From Piromyces finnis (taxonomy: Eukaryota > Neocallimastigomycota > Neocallimastigomycetes > Neocallimastigales > Neocallimastigaceae): DNA of 64,000 nt. The stretch is from contig MCFH01000045.1 in assembly GCA_002104945.1 (NCBI GenBank), positions 186,001-250,000 on the forward strand, given 5' to 3'. A program made the translations under genes and the position numbers. Below the pieces are notes generated by a model. It searched no databases, was not told where the DNA came from, and was given only the letters and a program-made list of their open reading frames with translations. Below are positions 24,196-35,933 of the stretch, in pieces; the first letter of the stretch is position 1; each line of letters starts with the position of its first letter.

Positions 24196-27100
24196 TTAGT
24201 ATAAACATTTTCTAATACTATTCATGTAAAATTCAAGTGCTACTTTGGTTTGCTTCCAGGTAGTGGATTTTCCAAATTCATAAATAGGTGTATTTTCTTT
24301 ATTATCTTTAATTTCTAATTCTTTAGACCTAGCATTCTTCTTTTTTCTGCTATTTTTCTTCGTGGAAACTTTTTGTTGTATATACTCTTCCATCGAATAA
24401 ATAACAGCTGTATAGTCTAGTCTTGGTGATGCATAATGTTTTAAATTAATTGCTTCTGCATCTTCATCATTTACTGGGAATAGTTTGTTAAGAAGAGCTT
24501 TGCAATTTACTGGGTTGAATGGTATCTTTTGCAATTCTAAATTAAATATTTGCTTTTTTAATAATAAGTAAGCATTTTCAAAACGTTTTTCAATTTTAGT
24601 TTCTAATGATGAATCAATAGAAAAGGAATCTAATTCATGAATGGTATCATTGTTGGAAATTTCCATACTATCATTACAAATATTGTAGCTTTGAGGATTT
24701 GAATTAGAATAGGTTTCGTTAGAATTTTTATCATTTATTGACGGCTTAAAACTTTTTCCATCTTTTGATAATGAATGATTCGATTCTTTTATATCTAATT
24801 TTTTAAGAGTATCGAATATATTTGATCTTCTTTTAATCTCTAAAGTTTCAATCCAGAGTAAAAGGTTTTCATAATGTGTCTGAGATGGTTCATTATCTTT
24901 CAAAGAGTTAATCAAAGTTTGTGAATAACTAAATAGAAGGTGTGGTGTAGGTGAATGAAGTTGATTTGGTTTTGACGTTAAGGGAATTAACGAATTAATG
25001 AGGGTTAAATTCTCAAATGAAGGTTCAACATTTTTAGCAATACAGCGATATTTGAATATCCAATCAAATACTTCTTGTACAACTTTCTCATTATTATTAA
25101 ATGATGAGTTTTCTATAGAGTCTGTAAATTTCATGATTGGTTTAATTTCGGAATCTACAGAATCTGTACTTGAAGAAAATGATGAATTATTACTATCTAA
25201 ATTATTTTCAGTATCATCATTTGAATAAAATATATTTGAATTAAAATCATCATTATTTTTATTTTTATTACATATTAGTTGATCAATTTCATCATGACGC
25301 TTTTTTTCATCAATGGAAAACGTAAATCCCATATCTTTACTATTTTTGTCATTATTAGTAATATTACTACTTTCACTTTCTTTATCTATACTATTATTAT
25401 TTACATTATATTTTTTTCCTGAGGTTGAGCGAATACTATTTCTTTGATTTTTTTTAATAAGCTCTACCAAAGACATATCATCATCATTATTATCAGTACT
25501 GTTTTCCTCTGTTATCATGGTATTTGAATGTTTATTATTTTGTTCTTGATCCTGTATATTACATGATTGATCATTTAATTTAATTCCATTTTCATTATTA
25601 TCAGAATTGGTCATATTATCAATTTTTGATGATTCGTTTTTATTTTCTTCCATATCATCAGATATCTTATCTATGCTCCATTTTTTATCTTCTTCATTCT
25701 TTTTTTTATTTTTAATGTTTTTTTGACTTTTTACCTTTATTACCTTTTCTTTTTTTATATTACTTTCATTTTCATAACTACTTTGTATAATTTCTTCGTC
25801 ATTTTTATTAATTTCATTTACTAGCGAGTGATATTTAGTTGAAGAAGTATTGGTTTTTGGTTTAACCAATCGACTAACCTTATTTTTTAAAGGACTATCT
25901 ATTAAATCATCACTGTCAGATTCATTTAAATTATTTCTTATATCATTTAAATCCAATAATTTATTTTTAAGTGTATTTATAGGCGTTTCATTAATATCAT
26001 CTTTTAATTCAAAGTTATTTTGTTTAATAGTTGGCTCATCAATGTCTTTTTTAAATTCAAAATTTATTTTATTTGTTTCTAATTTATTCGGATCATCCAT
26101 TTTTACTTCTGGACTTAAGATAAGTTGATTATGACCACTTTCGTAATCTGAAATTAAACTATCACTTTTAATACTATCATCATTTTGAGTATATAATTCT
26201 TCTCGATCACTAATTAATTCATCAATAATACCACCCATATTATTATGAACAATATTTTTATCTGACGTATCATCATCTTCTTCAATCAAATTTTCACTTA
26301 TTATGATATCATTAATTGATTGTTTTATATTGATATCATCTTTAATACTAATATCATGATTAATAATAGAGTTATTCATATTTTCATTACTATCGTTCTG
26401 TGATTTTTCACTATCTATGAGCTCTTCTTTTTCATAATTTTCTTCTACTTTATCTTCATCTTCAATTTCCTTTGTCTTGTTATCATCCTTATCTTTATCC
26501 ATTTTTTTATTGATAGATTTTATATTGTCTTTTTTAACATTATTATCCTCAATTTTAATCTTTTTAATTTTATCATTTTCACTGTCTTCTTTGATATTAT
26601 TATTTTTATTACTATCATTCAAATCTAAGGATGATTTTTCCATTTTTCTATTAATTCTTTTATTATTTTTCTTTTTATTTCTATTTTTATTTATATTATT
26701 TCCTTTATTTTTAATATTATTTTTATTATTTTCAACTTCCAAAAGAGCAATTGAAGTAGCATTATTGATTTCTTCTTCACTGATGATCGAACTTAAATTT
26801 ATTGGATTATCCATATCATAATTTGTTTCACTAGAAATTGAAATTTGGGTATCATTATTATCATTATTATCGTCATTAATTATAATTATACTATTATCAC
26901 TATCAGAACTAGGTATAAGAATTTCTTTTTTATTATTATTATTATTTAATTTATTACTTTTCTCGTTCTTTATTATATTTGTGTTACTATTATTTATTAT
27001 ATATCCTTTATTTTTATTATTATTTATATTATTATTATTATTATTTTCATCACTATTATTATTATTGTTATTGTCGTTATTATTACTGTTATTGTTATTT

Positions 27101-27302
27101 GAAATATTTTTATTATTAATTTTCGTTTTATTGCTATTTACTTTTTTGAGGGTATCAATTATTTTTGGAACTTGTTTTTCTTTATATTTATTTTCCTGAA
27201 TAGATTTATCAATATCTTTATTCTTTTTGTTTTTCTTTTTGTTCTTCTTTTTATTTTTTCTCTCGTTTGGAACATTGATATTATCATTACTATTATTATC
27301 AG

Positions 27303-27333
<31 letters not shown>

Positions 27334-27882
27334 ATTGAGAATGTTTTTATTTTTTCCAGAAACCGATGTAGAAATTTCTTTTGAATTCGAAATCTTACTT
27401 TTTTTTGATATATTTGTGTATGTTTCTTCAATAATTTCAATGTCACTATCACTTCCATATGTTTTACTATTTTGTTTAAAATTTGATTTTTCTTTATCTT
27501 TTTTTATGAGATTTTCCATTATCATTCCGGAACTAAATTTTCTTTTTTTATTTGTTCTATTTTCTTTTTTAAAATCAGTAACATTATCATCTTCACTACT
27601 ATCAATTAAATTAATTACCTTATTTGCCTTTTTATTATTGTTGTTGTTGCCATTGCTATTAAAAGAAGAAGATTGGTCAAAAGTAATTTTTTTAACTTTC
27701 TCTTGAATTTTTTTTTTTTTTACTGATTCTTTTTTCAAGTTTATTTTTTGTGGTGATTTTTTAGCCTCAAACCATTTCAACGAAGAACTCCTTAAATTAT
27801 GCTTCAAACTACGACTATTACTACCACCATTACTACTATTGTTCACTTTATTTCTTAAACTATAATTTGTCTGTAGTTTCAT
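24196..27882 (-). CDS. Large Asn/Lys/Asp/Ser-rich nuclear-type protein of unknown function
   Basis: One intronless 1228-residue frame. I recognise no family. About 1-900 is disordered: a basic N-terminus with several NLS-like clusters (KKKKIQEKVKK, KNKKKNKKKNKKNK), a 12-Thr run (DNA about 27302-27337), poly-Asn tracts and long acidic stretches. Three segments match SUMO-interacting motifs, hydrophobic residues next to acids and serines: VINLIDSSEDD (~88), DIEIIEE (~147) and SIIIINDDNND (~332). The C-terminal ~300 residues are of normal complexity: VVQEVFDWIFKYRCIAKN (~936), then HYENLLLWIETLEIKRRS, IFNLELQKIPFNPVNCKALL and a final KSTTWKQTKVALEFYMNSIR, predicted mostly helical. This suggests a SUMO-reading scaffold of DNA repair or chromatin with a helical C-terminal domain, an inference from composition only. 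It lies next to STN1 on the same strand. Confidence 0.7.
27302..27337. repeat. GTT/TTG (ACA on - strand) trinucleotide repeat coding for poly-Thr
   Basis: Twelve GTT units on the + strand, read on the - strand as ACA/ACT threonine codons within the 1228-residue protein (about residues 183-194). Likely length-variable. Confidence 0.8.
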
Positions 27883-28858
27883 TTTTTTTTTATTAATCTT
27901 TAAATATACAATGATTAGAATAGGGAAGGGAGAAGGGAAAGAGATAATGTATTTCTATATACTTTTTTTTTCCTCACTATTATTTCGAAAATAATTAAAT
28001 ATCTATAATTTTATTTATTAAAATGTAATATATATATAGGGATGAATGGATAATTCTATATTATTATTATTAATAATGGTTCTTCTTCAATTTTTTTCAA
28101 TTTCAAACTTAATTTAATTAGTTAGAATATAAATTGAAATGCTTAAATTAATTTAAAAAAAATTTAAATTCAATATATATATATATTATTAATCTTTTTA
28201 TATTGTATTGGTCCATTAATAATATTAATTTTATTTTCTTTAGGTATACTTCATTTATTAAATTATTATTTTTCTCAATTAATTGTTAATAGATAGAATT
28301 TTTAAATTTCTCCTTTTTTTTTATTAAATGAATAATATATATGAAACACTTTTAAATTTCCAATTTAAATAATTAAGATTTCAAATCCTTTTATCCTTTT
28401 TAAATACTTCTAATCATCAATTAAAAAAATATATTTATATATATGTTTATATATTAATTTCAAAGTAATTAAAATTAAATTTTTAATTTACTATTTTATT
28501 ATTATTTAATAAAATTTAATTAAATTAAATTAATCCCTTCATTCTAAATTTAAGAACGAAGTATAACCAAAATCAAAATCACTCTATCGTCAACCTTAAC
28601 AATTATATAATTATAGTATTAAAAAACTGCTATATAATAACAAGTATATGTATATATATTTTCCCCTTCAAATAAAATTTTATGAAAAAAAAAAAAATCT
28701 ATATTTTATTAATAAAGGAGATAATTTCTTTTTCCGTTAAAAAAGAAAGTACTTTGTGATTTAGGAAAAAATAAAAAATAAAAAATTTAAAATTATTTTT
28801 TTTTGTTAATCTATGAAAAAATAAACGCTACAATTAATATTTATTTAGTTAAATTTAT
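27883..28858. other. Intergenic, A/T low complexity
   Basis: Between two same-strand intronless genes. Contains GAGAAGGGAAAG-type purine stretch near 27928-27942 just upstream of the large gene's start, otherwise A/T only. Confidence 0.55.
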
Positions 28859-29890
28859 TTAATTACAATGATAAATTTCTGGGAAACGATCATTAAATAC
28901 ACAAATTCTTTGACGAATATCTTTTAATATATCAAAGGAAAGAGAAGTGAATAAAATTTCATCAAAAGAAGAATGATTTCCAATGGAAGGATTTCCTTCC
29001 ATTTTAATTATTTCTCTGTAAAGAAGAGGATTCGTGCTAGAACTATTGTCCTTTAATATATCATCTAATGGTCCACTACCTTCCACTAAAACCTCGCCCC
29101 ATGGATTAATAACAAGGGAATGTCCACAAAAAGTTAATCCATCCATTTCACCGCAATTATTAACAGCAACAACAAAACATTGATTTTCAATAGCTCTGGT
29201 AATTAATAAATGTTTCCAATGAGATAATCTAGGATATGGCCAAGCAGCTGAAACAAATAATATATCCAAACCACCAACTTGTACTGGAAAAGTTGAAGAA
29301 TTCTCATGATTGGTTTGCTCAAGTAATTTATTTTTTAAATTTATTCCTTCAAGAGCAATGGAACGAATAAATTCTGGGAATCGAATATCATAACAAATTA
29401 CACTAGAAAAAATACATTCAAGTTTATTTTCATTTTCGGTATTATCATCTGATGAGAATGTTGTTGATGTTACTTTATATTGGTTACCTCTGGTAAAAAC
29501 GGTTTGCTCTTTTGAAGGTGAAAATAAATGAACTTTGGCATAGGTACTTAAACATTGACCTTCACTATTAATATTAATATTTAAATTTTGATATATATTC
29601 TTTTGGGTATCATAATTTGCTACAGAACCACCAATAATCATGACTTTATGTTTATTAGCAAGTTCTTTTAAAAATTGCTTTGTTTCAATTCCGTCTTTAT
29701 CACAATATTGATCCACTTTATTTATAGTAAAACCAATATTCCACATTTCAGGTAATACAATAATATCAGGTTTTTGTGGAAGTGACATTACTTTATTTAT
29801 ATATTTTTTAATTTTATTTTTATTAGCTTCATAATTATAGGGTATCACTGAAAGTTGAATAAGACATACATTAACGTTATTTTGTTTCAT
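28859..29890 (-). CDS. Carbon-nitrogen hydrolase (nitrilase superfamily), omega-amidase/YafV-like
   Basis: Single 343-residue frame with the full nitrilase catalytic set: Glu48 in IIVLPEMWNIGF, Lys119 in TYAKVHLFSP and Cys166 in SSVICYDIRFPEF. The later conserved elements WPYPRLSHWKHLLITRAIEN and FCGHSLVINPWGEVL are also present. Family members cleave amide bonds of small molecules; the LPEMW-GF signature and HLF following the Lys are those of bacterial omega-amidase-type enzymes that deaminate alpha-ketoglutaramate or ketosuccinamate. Two Asn/Ser-rich insertions (about 146-156 and 194-208) and an extended loop near 275-300 make it longer than the usual 260-280 residues. No introns, cytosolic (no signal). 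The intronless form and bacterial-type motifs suggest acquisition from a bacterium, followed by growth of low-complexity insertions. Exact substrate unknown. Confidence 0.88.
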   Translation of the reverse strand: MKQNNVNVCLIQLSVIPYNYEANKNKIKKYINKVMSLPQKPDIIVLPEMWNIGFTINKVDQYCDKDGIETKQFLKELANKHKVMIIGGSVANYDTQKNIYQNLNININSEGQCLSTYAKVHLFSPSKEQTVFTRGNQYKVTSTTFSSDDNTENENKLECIFSSVICYDIRFPEFIRSIALEGINLKNKLLEQTNHENSSTFPVQVGGLDILFVSAAWPYPRLSHWKHLLITRAIENQCFVVAVNNCGEMDGLTFCGHSLVINPWGEVLVEGSGPLDDILKDNSSSTNPLLYREIIKMEGNPSIGNHSSFDEILFTSLSFDILKDIRQRICVFNDRFPEIYHCN

Positions 29891-30755
29891 TTTTTTTTTT
29901 TATTTTTTCTTATAAAAATTCAATTAAAAAATAAATAATTTTGAATAAATTGGCTAAATAAAATAAAAAATATATATATAATAGGTTCTATATGAATATT
30001 ATTATTGTTCTATATATATGTTGTTGTTACATTAAATATTGCTTTTTTAAAATATTATTATTGTTGTTACTACTTCCTATTATTTCTTTTTCTATTATAT
30101 ATTATCTGCCTCCAGAAAATCTTTTTTTTTTTTTTTTTTTAATAAAAACATGTAAAGATAAAGAATTCATTTTGTCATTATAAAAAAAAAAAAATTAATA
30201 CCTTGAACGTTTATTGGTTAAACTTTAATTATTATTTAAATTAAATTCTATAATTTGAAATTAAAGGAACAGAAAATAAAAAATATATATTTTTTTTTTT
30301 AACTTTTTATTTTTATTCTTTATTAGAAGTAATGTGTAATAATTTGTTTTGCTTTTTTATTTTTGCTTTTTGTTTTTATTATTTTATATTGATATTTTAA
30401 TTAACTTCCTTTTATTTAACAAGTACTTTTATTATTATTATTTGTTTGTTTGTTTGATGTTTGTTTTAGTATATTATAATTAAAATATTTTTTTATTTAA
30501 TATTTCTTTTTTCTTTTTAAAAAAAAAAAAAAGTTTTAATCTTTAAAATGTATAATAATAATTTTTTTTTTTCTGATATGTAAATAAATATATATATATA
30601 TTTACTAATTTTGGTTAAATTAATTAATGATATTTATTAATTTAATATAAATATATATATAATATAAATTAGCATTGATAGGAAATGTAAAAGAAGAAAA
30701 AGATGAAGAAATAATTAAAAAATAAAAATATTTAAAAATAAAAATTTTAGAAAAC
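29891..30755. other. Intergenic, A/T low complexity
   Basis: 5' side of the amidase and 3' side of the kinase gene. T run at 30121-30140, GTTT repeats near 30445-30465. No gene. Confidence 0.6.
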
Positions 30756-33700
30756 TTATTTTAATTTTCCATTACGGTGATAGCCAAATGGGGATATACA
30801 ATTATTATTATTATTAATACGTCTTTCTAATTCTTTTATTCTTTTAGCTAATGTTGCATTTTCTGCTAAAAGACCAAGAACAAGTGATTCGTGTTCATTA
30901 CATTTTTCACATTGACAAGCACTACCATCATCAAAATAGGAATTTGAATGATAAGTGTTATAGACTTCTTCCTCTGAGATAGAATTATTATTAACGGTAT
31001 TATAGACTTTATTGGATCTATGTACGGAAGAAAGTGAGGAAGATGATGGCTTATTTTCCGAGGATGAAGAAGATGACGAATAATCTTGGTTATAAGATAA
31101 TCGATTAGGATTAGGAAGAGAAGAACGACGATTATTATTTATTTTTATGAATTTTTGTCCTGAAAGTAATTGTTCATGTTGGTATATTAAACCTTCGTGT
31201 TGACTTGTTGAAGGTGGTGAAGTTAAATAGTAACTATCATGATCAATACCCTTCAACTTATTAAGATAATACTCATTGGAATGCGTTGGTGAATAGGAGT
31301 TTCTTCTTCTTCCTAAATTATTATATGAATTCAAATTTGCGTGAGAATGAGCTTTGTAACTTGGATTTTTATCAGGCATGAATAAAACATAGTTAGTTGC
31401 AGATAAATGATTATTAGAATTCTCTCGATGATTCGTTAATGGAGGCGATAACAATGGATCATTCATGCTAGTACCTAATTTATACCCTTTATTTTCAATG
31501 TAAGAAAGGGATTGTTGACTTTGGTTTTTTATTCTACCATCATTTACAATGGATGATGAAGTAGAACGGATTTTTGAGGGCTGAGGAGTAATATCGTCAA
31601 AATCTTCTTCATGATCAATACTTGCCTCAACTCCATTAATTAAAAACTGTAATTTGTGCTCATCAGAAACTGTAACGACTTCAGAACTTGACGTTTTATC
31701 ACCCGAAGAAGAAAAAGAAAGGGAATTATCTAATGATTTCGATGAATTTTTAACTTGATTAGTATTACCGTCAGAGAATGAATTTAATTCTTTTCCGTTA
31801 TATTCCTGAGGATTAGATCTTAAATTCATTTTATCACGCTTTTTAGATAGTATTTCTAATACAGGGTTGATAACATCATTCAACGAACTTTCTTGGTAAT
31901 TATTGATAAGCTGTAGTTGATGTAATTTATTAATTAATAAATCAATTTTTTCATTTTCATCTTCTCTATTCTTTTCCTCCTCTCCTTCCTTAATCCTTTC
32001 ATTATTTTTTTCATTTCCATTATGTATGGATCTAAAGTCAGAAATAACTCCTTCATCCATTTCCGGAGAACCGGTCAACCCAATATTATTAATTGTTTGA
32101 TCCTCAATGTAATTTGACGTTACAAAACTTTCTTCACTTTGACTATCTATCTCTCGAATAGTTGTTGCTGAAGATGTGGAATGGAATACAGGATTATAGA
32201 GATTATAACGCTTGGGTAAATAGAGACTATTAATACTAGAAATTCTTGCAGGTTGATTAGTTAAAAGTTGGTTTAAGGTTTGTAATATTTCTGTTGCTGT
32301 AGGTCTTTGATAAGGATCAACATTAGCCATACTTAATAAAAGGTTACATTCCTCGGGCCATCTCTTTTTAAGAAAATCTGGAATTTCACCTTTTCTTAAA
32401 TTGACCAGGTGGGCCATACGATCAAAAGAGGTACAAAATGGGAAGAAAAGTTCTAACATAATAACACTTAAAGAATAAATATCAGTAGCAAATGAATAGG
32501 GTTTGCGTGAGAGTTGTTCTGGTGAAGCATAGAGTAATGTACCTACACCAAGCGTTAAATCACTTTCACCTCCACTTTTCATGGTTTTCATACTACAATT
32601 ATTATTATCATTAGTTATTTCTTCTTTCATCAGCATTTTTAAATGATGAACATGATCTTCATTATCTGCTTTATCTGCAATAGCTAAATCATTAATATCA
32701 CAGTCGGAATTACCTTTTACATATCTTTTTGCTAAACCGAAATCACCAATCATCACACGATCATCATTCATAAAAATATTTGCTGGCTTTATATCACGAT
32801 GAATAAAACCGGATTTATGAATATGTTCGAGACCAGTAGTAATTTGTGAAAGTATAGTTAAATTCTTTTTTCGATTGATATAGTCAAGGAACCAATGCTT
32901 GGAATGCTTGACATGGACATCTTCTTCATTATTTAAGAATGGAGCATGTTTCCATATTTTTGCATTTCTTTCACGAATCCATTTTCTTAAATTATTAGGT
33001 GATGAATATTCCATTTGAATGTAAAGCATAGTATTGGCTGGAATTTGATAAATCGTATTTTTTGCTAAATCACAATCGTCAACGATAGTAGAAACACTAC
33101 TACCCGTTGAAAATTCATCGTCATAGTTTCCATTTGAATTTGTATTATTAAATTCAATATTATTACTATTATTATTATACTCTTCATGATGATGTTCGTC
33201 ATCTTTTACATTATTTTGGGAGGTATTTGAGAAATATTCTTCTTCATTGATAGTATTTTGTGTCTTTAACATTTGTTCCTTATGATCCTCTATTGAAAAT
33301 TGATTGTCTAACAACATTGTTTTAATAGAGTTATTACTATAAGTGGAATTATACGAATTACATGTCTCATTATCACTTTGGTGAAATTTATTTTCATTTT
33401 TATTAGGAATAGTTATGCCAACGCAATTATACGTTGGGCAATTTTCAAAGGATTCGAACGTGTCGCGCGTTACAATTGGGAGTTTGTCATTTTCACGGGA
33501 AGAGCAACTTTCTTCTTCATGTTCTGTTAAGAATATATCATCATTCTTTTCAGAAAATTGTGTTACTATTTCTTCTTTATCATCCAATCCATAGTTATCA
33601 AAGGTTTGGGAATCCGAATTTTGACCTGCTATACTATCATCTGTAGTATTCGTAGTAGTCAATTCAATTTCAGAATAATTATTAAGGTTAGTTTGAGAAG

Positions 33701-35933
33701 AAGAAAGCATATTGATTTCTTCGTTGGAAGTGTTAATGACTGGAAGTTCCATAAGGGTTAATGAAGATTCATCGTCATCACTAAGAGTGCTAGAAGAATC
33801 GCTTGGGTGATGCTCATAGTAGGATTCACTGGTATAATGAGAACCAGATTGATCATTTCTGGATAAAGAATCCATTATATTATTATAGCAATGGGAGTCG
33901 TGAGTACTATTATAACTTTGACCTTCAATAGTGTCATTCAAAAAACTATGTTGATTATCACAATTTTTATAAAAGTTTCTTACATTGATATTATAATGGT
34001 TGATATTATCTAAATTTCCATTTTTACTTTTACTATCACTTGATGGTTTTTCTCCGGAACACAATGGTATAGAATGTGATGAAATACTTTTATTTTCTGA
34101 ATTAATATTTTTAGGATGAGATATGGATGAGTTTGTAGATTGATTTGCATCAAACGAAGAATAAACTTCAAAAGAAGAAGGAGTAGAATTCAAAATTTCC
34201 CTTTCTTTTGAATTTTGATTATATGAACTTTGAGTTGAAAGTTGTTGTAATGGAGAGCAATTATTGTTACTATCTTCAATAAAAGATTTAGGAAGGGAGG
34301 TAATCATTCTAAGATCAGAAGGACCATTACCAAAAATGTCAAAATCTTCATCCTCCTTTTCAAAACAATTATTCGTATTTGAAGAGTTTGAAGTGGTATA
34401 ATTATTATGGCTTTGGTTTTGATTCTGATTAAGATAGTTTTTATTAGTTTTTGAATAGATAACATTGGAAGATGAATCATTAGGATTATTTTCAATAGAA
34501 TCATATATACTATAATTTTCATTAGGCATTCCTGGTTCATTTGCAGAAGCTATTGGAGTATTGGGATGAACATGATCAAATGGTGAAATAATATTTTCCT
34601 GTGATGGTTGAGCGGAATTTACTTTAGAATCTGTTACTTTTTGTAAATCATCGTTAAGAAGAACAGGTTCTACCCAAGAAGCATAGTAACGAACTACATT
34701 TGGATGACTTTTAAATTTTGCAAAATTTTTGACTTCACGAATAACTCTTAAATCATCTAATGTTAGTGATGTTTTCATTTGTTCAACTATTTTTTCATCT
34801 TTATTTTCATGATAATCGTCCTCTTCCTGATCATACAATTGATATTTTGAACAATTAGCTGAACTACAACCATATTCATCTTTATTATATCTTTCTTCAT
34901 CTGAATTCATCATATTCATACATTCAATATAATCCTGTGGATGACATTGTAAAGGTATTTTTTTAATTGCATAAACTTGTTCATCTAATTTATTCTTTGC
35001 TAAATATACTGATCCAAAACCACCTTTTCCTATACATTTTATTTCTATTAGTTTTTGTTTGTTTTCAATTGAAATGAATTATAATTATTATAAAATATGA
35101 AGCATTATTTAAAAATGAAATATGTTTTCAATTCAATTTATAAAGTTTAAGTGTGTATTTTTTTTATAATAAATGATATTAATTATAAAAAATTATTATA
35201 TAGATAAAGGATTATTATATATGTAATATATATAAGGTTAATTTATATAATTTATAATTGTTTATTATTAAAATTACTAAATAATATAGAATTGAATAAC
35301 AAACCTTTAAACTCAGTATAATAACGCGATTTTGTCCATTCAATTTCTGTTAATTGTCTAGTGATATCACGAACACTAACAATATAATAAGCTGTATTGT
35401 CTACGTTATTAGTACTTGTACTTCTATCATCCTTATCAATTAAACATGCAATTGATATATCAATATCAATTTTGTTAATTTTTGTATCGTTATTGCTATG
35501 TGACAACTTCCTTAAACCAGAGGTTATTATTGATTTCTCATAATGATTTGATCTTAACTCTTTATATAATAAAATATTTTTTATGAAAAAAAAAAATAGA
35601 CATGGAATAATAAAAAAAAAATAAATATAAGTTTTTTTCTTCATTATAAAATATAATTTATTATAGGTATAAAATAACTTATTATTAAAAGCATTTACCT
35701 TCATTATCCAAATTTAAATATGGTATCAATTTTGAAATATTAATATTTCCTATTAACTCTTCTCTTGAGTATTCAAAAAGTTCTTCAGCATAAGAATTTA
35801 CCTCTAGAATTGTTCCATATTCATCCAATATGAGCATTGGATCCGTAAGACTCTCTAAAATAGTCTTTGCATTATTTAAATACCAATAATTTTTTATTGA
35901 TAAGTTTGGTGTTTCTATTCTTTGTACTTGCAT
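30756..35933 (-). CDS. PAS-domain eIF2alpha-type protein kinase with giant kinase insert
   Basis: Three exons: 35933-35699, 35559-35305 and 35044-30756, giving 1592 residues. Residues ~22-160 form a PAS domain: ILESLTDPMLILDEYGTILE, VNSYAEELFEYSREELIG and, after the intron, YYIVSVRDITRQLTEIEWT. The kinase domain starts at ~164 with IGKGGFGSVYLAK (168-180), Lys191 in AIKK and Glu267 in the C-helix. After VRYYASWVEP (~290) comes a ~540-residue Ser/Asn-rich insert, then the lobe resumes at ~834 with LYIQMEYS. HRDIKPANIF (Asp914), DFG (931-933) and GTLLYASPEQLSRKPYSF follow, then DIYSLSVIMLELFFPF and a MAHLVNLRKGEIP stretch typical of eIF2alpha kinases (GCN2/PERK/HRI). A long disordered tail ends in a Cys-rich bit and a coiled coil (LLAENATLAKRIKELERRIN). 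Such kinases phosphorylate eIF2alpha and slow translation under stress; the PAS domain is the likely sensor. All catalytic residues are present. The intron-2 donor (GTTTGT) is weak. Confidence 0.87.

Noticed and set aside
24998-27706. Several + strand frames opposite the 1228-residue gene
   Set aside because: Antisense shadows of Asn/Lys/Asp/Ser repeats; products are Leu/Phe/Ser monotony.
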